Program-made: the position numbers and the translations under genes | Assembly (NCBI GenBank): GCA_964618455.1 | Contig: CAZUAQ010000066.1 | Span: 1-25,720 of the forward strand | Direction: 5' to 3' | Length of the DNA: 25,720 nucleotides | Source of the DNA: CAZUAQ01 sp964618455 | Lineage (GTDB): Bacteria > Planctomycetota > Phycisphaerae > UBA1845 > PWPN01 | Notes under the pieces: model-generated | Databases searched by the model: none | What the model saw: the letters and a program-made list of their open reading frames with translations, nothing else | Told to the model about the DNA's origin: nothing | In this document: in pieces, positions 22,889-25,720 of the stretch | How the letters are laid out: the number at the start of each line of letters is the position of its first letter | Position numbering within the stretch: position 1 is the stretch's first letter

Positions 22889-25038
22889 CGGATGAACGCC
22901 AGCCCGATTTCGCCTTCAATTCCGAAGATCATCTTCGGCTGCTGCAGTTGATGACGCGACGCGCGATGTCCGAGCGAAGGTCGCGCGAAAGCGAGCAGGA
23001 TCAGTCTGCAGATCATTCGGACTCGGCTGAGGGCGAATCGCGGGCTCGGCGTGATTACCGCTCCGGCTGGCGTCTAATCCCGGAGGACATCGCGCTGTAC
23101 GAATGGCAGAAGGAATGTCTCCCCCGCTGGCTGAAGGACGGTCGAGGCACCGTCAAGGTAGCCACCGGCGGCGGGAAAACGCTTTTTGCCCTGGCGGCGG
23201 CCGAGAAGTTGCAGAATGAGAACGAACCCGATCTCCGACTGGCCATCGTGGTGCCCACCATCCCGCTCATGTTCCAGTGGTATGATGAGGTCCGGCGTGG
23301 CAACGTGCCCTCCTACGCCATCGGGCTGATGGGGGGAGGTCAGGATCTGCTGCCACTCGATGATCTGCGTATCCTGATCTGCGTGCTCAACTCGGCCCGT
23401 AAGCGTCTGACCGCCCTGGCGCGAAAGGCCAAATGGCCGAAGCGCATGCTTCTCGTCGTGGACGAGTGCCACCGGGCGAGCGCGACACAGGCGCGGCGCA
23501 TCTTCGAATCCAAACCCCGCTATACCCTCGGACTGTCCGCCACGCCGGAGCAGGATGCCGCCGTGGAAGGAATACCCGGCGACGAGGCCTACGAGCAGGG
23601 ACCGGTCGGCCAGGCGCTGGGGCCGATCATTTACGATTTCACGATCAAACAGAGTCTCGAAGCCGGATTGCTGACCCCGTTCGAGGTCTGGCACGTCGGG
23701 ATCCCGCTCGAACCCGAGGAAGCGAATGAACACTCCCGACTCAGCCGTGAGATCACCGACCTGCGGAAGGACCTCCAGATTCGGTACCGCAAGAGCCGGT
23801 CCAAGCAGGGATTCATTGCATGGTGCCAGACGCAGGCGAGCCGCGGCACCTCCGCCGCCTCGGATGCGGAGCGCTTCATCAGCCTCGCCAACCGACGCAA
23901 GCGACTCCTCTACCAAGCCCAAGCCCGCGTGGAACTCACCTTGGCCATCCTGGCCGAAACCGGTGCCGACCCGGAGGGCAGGGCCATCGTGTTCCACGAG
24001 TCCATCGACGAAATCGAAGCCCTCTATATCAAGGCGATTGGGCGCGACATGCCCGTCGTCCTGGAACACAGCCGCTTACCCGACGGCCTGCGCGCCGAAA
24101 ACATCGAGGCATTCCGCCGGGGTGTGGCCAAGGCCATCATCAGTGCCAAGTCACTGGTTGAAGGCTTCAACGTGCCCTCGGCTGACTTGGGCATCATCGC
24201 GGCTTCCACGAGCTCCGTGCGCCAGCGAATCCAGAGTCTTGGGCGCATGCTGCGTCGAAAGAAGGGCGGTCGCGGCGCGCGCATCATCGTGCTTTACGTC
24301 AGGAGCACCGAGGACGAGGCCATTTACGAAAAGGCCGACTGGGAAAGCATCGTCGGGGCCGAGCGCAATCGCTACTTCCACTGGAATTCGTCATCTTCGG
24401 ACCAACCATGGGACGCTGGCCTCGAAGAGACGGACGATCCTCCCCGCAACTTCAAACCTCCGTCGTGGGAGATCGACGTATCTGACCTGAATAGCGGCGA
24501 CCCTTATCCCGGGCAGTCGACCGGTCTCGACCTTCGTGTCGATCAGTCCGGAAACCTGCGGACTGAAGATGGCGTGATGGTGCCGGCATCACCCGAGTAC
24601 GTGGAAGCGATCGTCAACCTCAACGCCTACCGCCGGGCCCGGCGCACACCCGCAGGGCACCTGATTTCCCGCACCGGTGAAGGGCGAGGCCCTGCGGCCG
24701 ACTGGCGTTACCTGGGCAAGGTGGATCTTCCCGAGGAGCCCGAAGAGGACAAGGTCATCCGGCTCCGCGTGCGTTCCTCTTCCGGCAAACGGGTACTGGC
24801 TCTGGAAGATGAGAACAAGCGCAACGTGATCAAGTTCGCCCTCGGTCCTAACGCCAGTCGCACGCCGGCAGGCGGCGAAGCGCGGGACCGACTTTTGAAA
24901 TGGATCAAGGATGTCGAAGCGGAACTAGGGAGCGTGAAGGATCTGTTCTGGAACGGGGCAACCCAGTACTGGGTCGAGGTCGGTGGCGAACGACTTCGGT
25001 ACCCAGGCGAGGTCGCCGCACTGGAGTTTCGCGAATGA
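22885..25038 (+). CDS. SF2 (DEAD/DEAH, XPB/ResIII-like) helicase with novel C-terminal half
   Basis: A 717-residue ATP-dependent helicase or translocase. After an acidic/basic linker (1-65) come EWQKECLPRW (Q-like motif), Walker A ATGGGKT (93-99), DECH (193-196), SAT (218-220), then in the second RecA domain RAIVFHES (~366), LVEGFNVPSADL (~424) and QRIQSLGRMLRR (~449-458, arginine finger). All nucleotide-binding motifs are intact. Residues ~500-717 match nothing I know; they include a possible binding module (VIRLRVRSSSGKRVLAL…) and end in WNGATQYWVEVGGERLRYPG. No nuclease or methylase motif is visible. It overlaps the genes on both sides by ATGA, so three products are made together. On a tRNA-borne element this fits a phage-defence or DNA-processing cargo, but that role is inferred. 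Confidence 0.9.
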   Translation: MTDERQPDFAFNSEDHLRLLQLMTRRAMSERRSRESEQDQSADHSDSAEGESRARRDYRSGWRLIPEDIALYEWQKECLPRWLKDGRGTVKVATGGGKTLFALAAAEKLQNENEPDLRLAIVVPTIPLMFQWYDEVRRGNVPSYAIGLMGGGQDLLPLDDLRILICVLNSARKRLTALARKAKWPKRMLLVVDECHRASATQARRIFESKPRYTLGLSATPEQDAAVEGIPGDEAYEQGPVGQALGPIIYDFTIKQSLEAGLLTPFEVWHVGIPLEPEEANEHSRLSREITDLRKDLQIRYRKSRSKQGFIAWCQTQASRGTSAASDAERFISLANRRKRLLYQAQARVELTLAILAETGADPEGRAIVFHESIDEIEALYIKAIGRDMPVVLEHSRLPDGLRAENIEAFRRGVAKAIISAKSLVEGFNVPSADLGIIAASTSSVRQRIQSLGRMLRRKKGGRGARIIVLYVRSTEDEAIYEKADWESIVGAERNRYFHWNSSSSDQPWDAGLEETDDPPRNFKPPSWEIDVSDLNSGDPYPGQSTGLDLRVDQSGNLRTEDGVMVPASPEYVEAIVNLNAYRRARRTPAGHLISRTGEGRGPAADWRYLGKVDLPEEPEEDKVIRLRVRSSSGKRVLALEDENKRNVIKFALGPNASRTPAGGEARDRLLKWIKDVEAELGSVKDLFWNGATQYWVEVGGERLRYPGEVAALEFRE

Positions 25039-25670
25039 GCACCTTTACATTTCAACCTGAAACGCGCCCGTACCCGCGTTGGATGGGTCCCTTTTCTCCC
25101 TCGCGTGGGAACAAGACCGGCTTCCGTTTTCATGACGGCCGCCTGGGCACCTGGGTCACCGACGATGAAGGGTCTGAGTTCTGGTACGTCCAGCGGAGCC
25201 AGGGGGCCCGGGAAATCGAGATTCTCGTGCGCGGGGAGTGGGGTGGTGGCCGTGTGCTCTTTCTTCCCAACGGGCTCGTCATCAAGCCCCTGCCGGGCGA
25301 CGAGGAAGTCGGTCAGCGTGTCATCATCGGACGTTTCTCCGGCACGATCGTCCTGGAAGACGAGTACGGAGGCACGTTTAACCTCAACGAGCCCGACACC
25401 CAGACTCCGGGCGGCGCCTGGCACGGACCGACAACGGTGGGCCTGGAATGCGTCATGAAATCGAGCGGCTGCCTCAACTGCAGCTGGTATCACCCGACGC
25501 AGTGGGGGCGGGACGAGGAAACGCGGCAGCTCGCTGGTCCCAATCCCGGCCTGGCCGCGGGATTCCGCCGTGCTCGCCCGCGTCACACAGGCGGACGCGT
25601 ACGCATCACGCCGCACGGGCACATCACCACCAACAAGAAAACGAGCGACGGCTGGGTTTCCCGGTATTGA
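25035..25670 (+). CDS. Unknown beta-rich protein, third gene of the helicase operon
   Basis: The start is the ATG at 25035, overlapping the helicase stop as ATGA, with GGAG eight bases upstream; the frame stays open further upstream inside the helicase gene but that is not coding. The 211-residue product has a beta-strand-rich N-terminal part (FRFHDGRLGTWVTD, REIEILVRGEWGGGRVLFLP, LVIKPLPG, QRVIIGRFSGTIVLEDEYGG), a cysteine group (Cys139, Cys146, Cys149 with His153) that could bind a metal, and a basic tail (FRRARPRHTGGRVRI, HGHITTNKK). No signal peptide and no known family. It is probably a partner of the helicase; nuclease or nucleic-acid-binding activity is conceivable but no catalytic motif is evident. 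Fifty bases follow to the window end, so further operon members could lie beyond. Confidence 0.8.
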   Translation: MSTFTFQPETRPYPRWMGPFSPSRGNKTGFRFHDGRLGTWVTDDEGSEFWYVQRSQGAREIEILVRGEWGGGRVLFLPNGLVIKPLPGDEEVGQRVIIGRFSGTIVLEDEYGGTFNLNEPDTQTPGGAWHGPTTVGLECVMKSSGCLNCSWYHPTQWGRDEETRQLAGPNPGLAAGFRRARPRHTGGRVRITPHGHITTNKKTSDGWVSRY

Positions 25671-25720
25671 CCCGCCCCCAACCATGATACCACTTTCTAT
25701 GTAGGTCCCTCCCGGCTTTG

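Larger units (their letters stand above)
16716..25720. mobile_element. tRNA-Thr-borne integrative element, left part (right end not reached)
   Basis: The interval starts in tRNA-Thr and holds, in order, integrase, Xre regulator, P-loop ATPase, unknown small gene, excisionase-like gene and HTH gene (all minus strand), then an orphan gene and a helicase operon as cargo. No capsid, terminase, tail, relaxase or T4SS gene is visible, so this part looks like a satellite or simple genomic island rather than a full prophage or ICE. Base composition changes along the cargo: 21318-22172 is visibly richer in A/T than its surroundings. The distal att was not found, so the right limit is simply the window end. 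Confidence 0.65.

Noticed and set aside
23074..24069. A 331-codon minus-strand frame opposite the helicase gene
   Set aside because: The plus strand carries all SF2 motifs; the antisense frame has none.
24708..25685. A 325-codon minus-strand frame covering the 211-aa gene
   Set aside because: The plus-strand frame has an ATGA overlap and a ribosome site; the antisense product is Ser/Pro/Arg-rich shadow sequence.
16765..25720. A second copy of the tRNA-Thr 3' end as attR within the window
   Set aside because: No stretch matching the T-arm/acceptor sequence was seen by eye downstream of the tRNA; the end probably lies outside.
1..25720. CRISPR arrays, insertion-sequence ends, rRNA genes or riboswitches
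   Set aside because: No regularly spaced repeats, transposase with terminal inverted repeats, rRNA-like sequence or known aptamer core was recognised on either strand.

Overview
The window looks like a chromosomal segment of a GC-rich environmental bacterium, most probably from the PVC group and Planctomycetota/Phycisphaerae-like. This taxonomic call is an inference. It rests on the style of the carbohydrate-active proteins (a DUF6250-like plus PL1-like lyase with a calcium-repeat tail, a heparinase II/III–propeller–DUF3604 fusion), the absence of a SusC/SusD pair, and the type of tRNA-borne integrative element. No ribosomal or marker gene confirms it.

Region 1 (1-1486): a short, possibly decayed ORF, then a complete bifunctional chorismate mutase/prephenate dehydratase (pheA).

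Region 2 (1539-16281): a polysaccharide-degradation locus of exported proteins. A minus-strand run codes for a lipoprotein esterase, a Tat-exported PL22-like oligogalacturonide lyase and a PL1-like lyase, a set that suits stepwise breakdown of pectin-type uronic-acid polymers. Divergent from it is a GH43/GH32-clan-like protein with a recognisable Asp/Asp/Glu triad. Then come a 1459-residue fusion of heparinase II/III, a seven-repeat propeller and a DUF3604 (PHP-like) domain, a secreted metallophosphoesterase with carbohydrate-binding-like and Fn3-like tails, and a lipoprotein with an (alpha/alpha)6 glycosidase-like domain. An inverted repeat (6081-6101) in the 5973-6225 divergent region is a candidate operator.

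Region 3 (16690-25720): an integrative element in tRNA-Thr(TGT). Next to the 3' end of the tRNA lies a minus-strand recombination/replication module read as hth -> excisionase-like -> unknown 146-aa protein -> P-loop ATPase -> xre -> tyrosine integrase. Most junctions overlap or are separated by one base. The integrase frame runs antisense through the whole tRNA and stops in chromosomal DNA beyond it. The rest of the visible element is cargo: an orphan 284-aa gene of lower GC, and a divergent plus-strand operon of a small hydrophilic protein, an SF2 helicase with an unusual C-terminal half, and a 211-aa unknown protein, joined by two ATGA overlaps. This operon is the best candidate in the window for an undescribed (for example anti-phage) system. 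The distal att site was not seen, so the element probably continues past the window.
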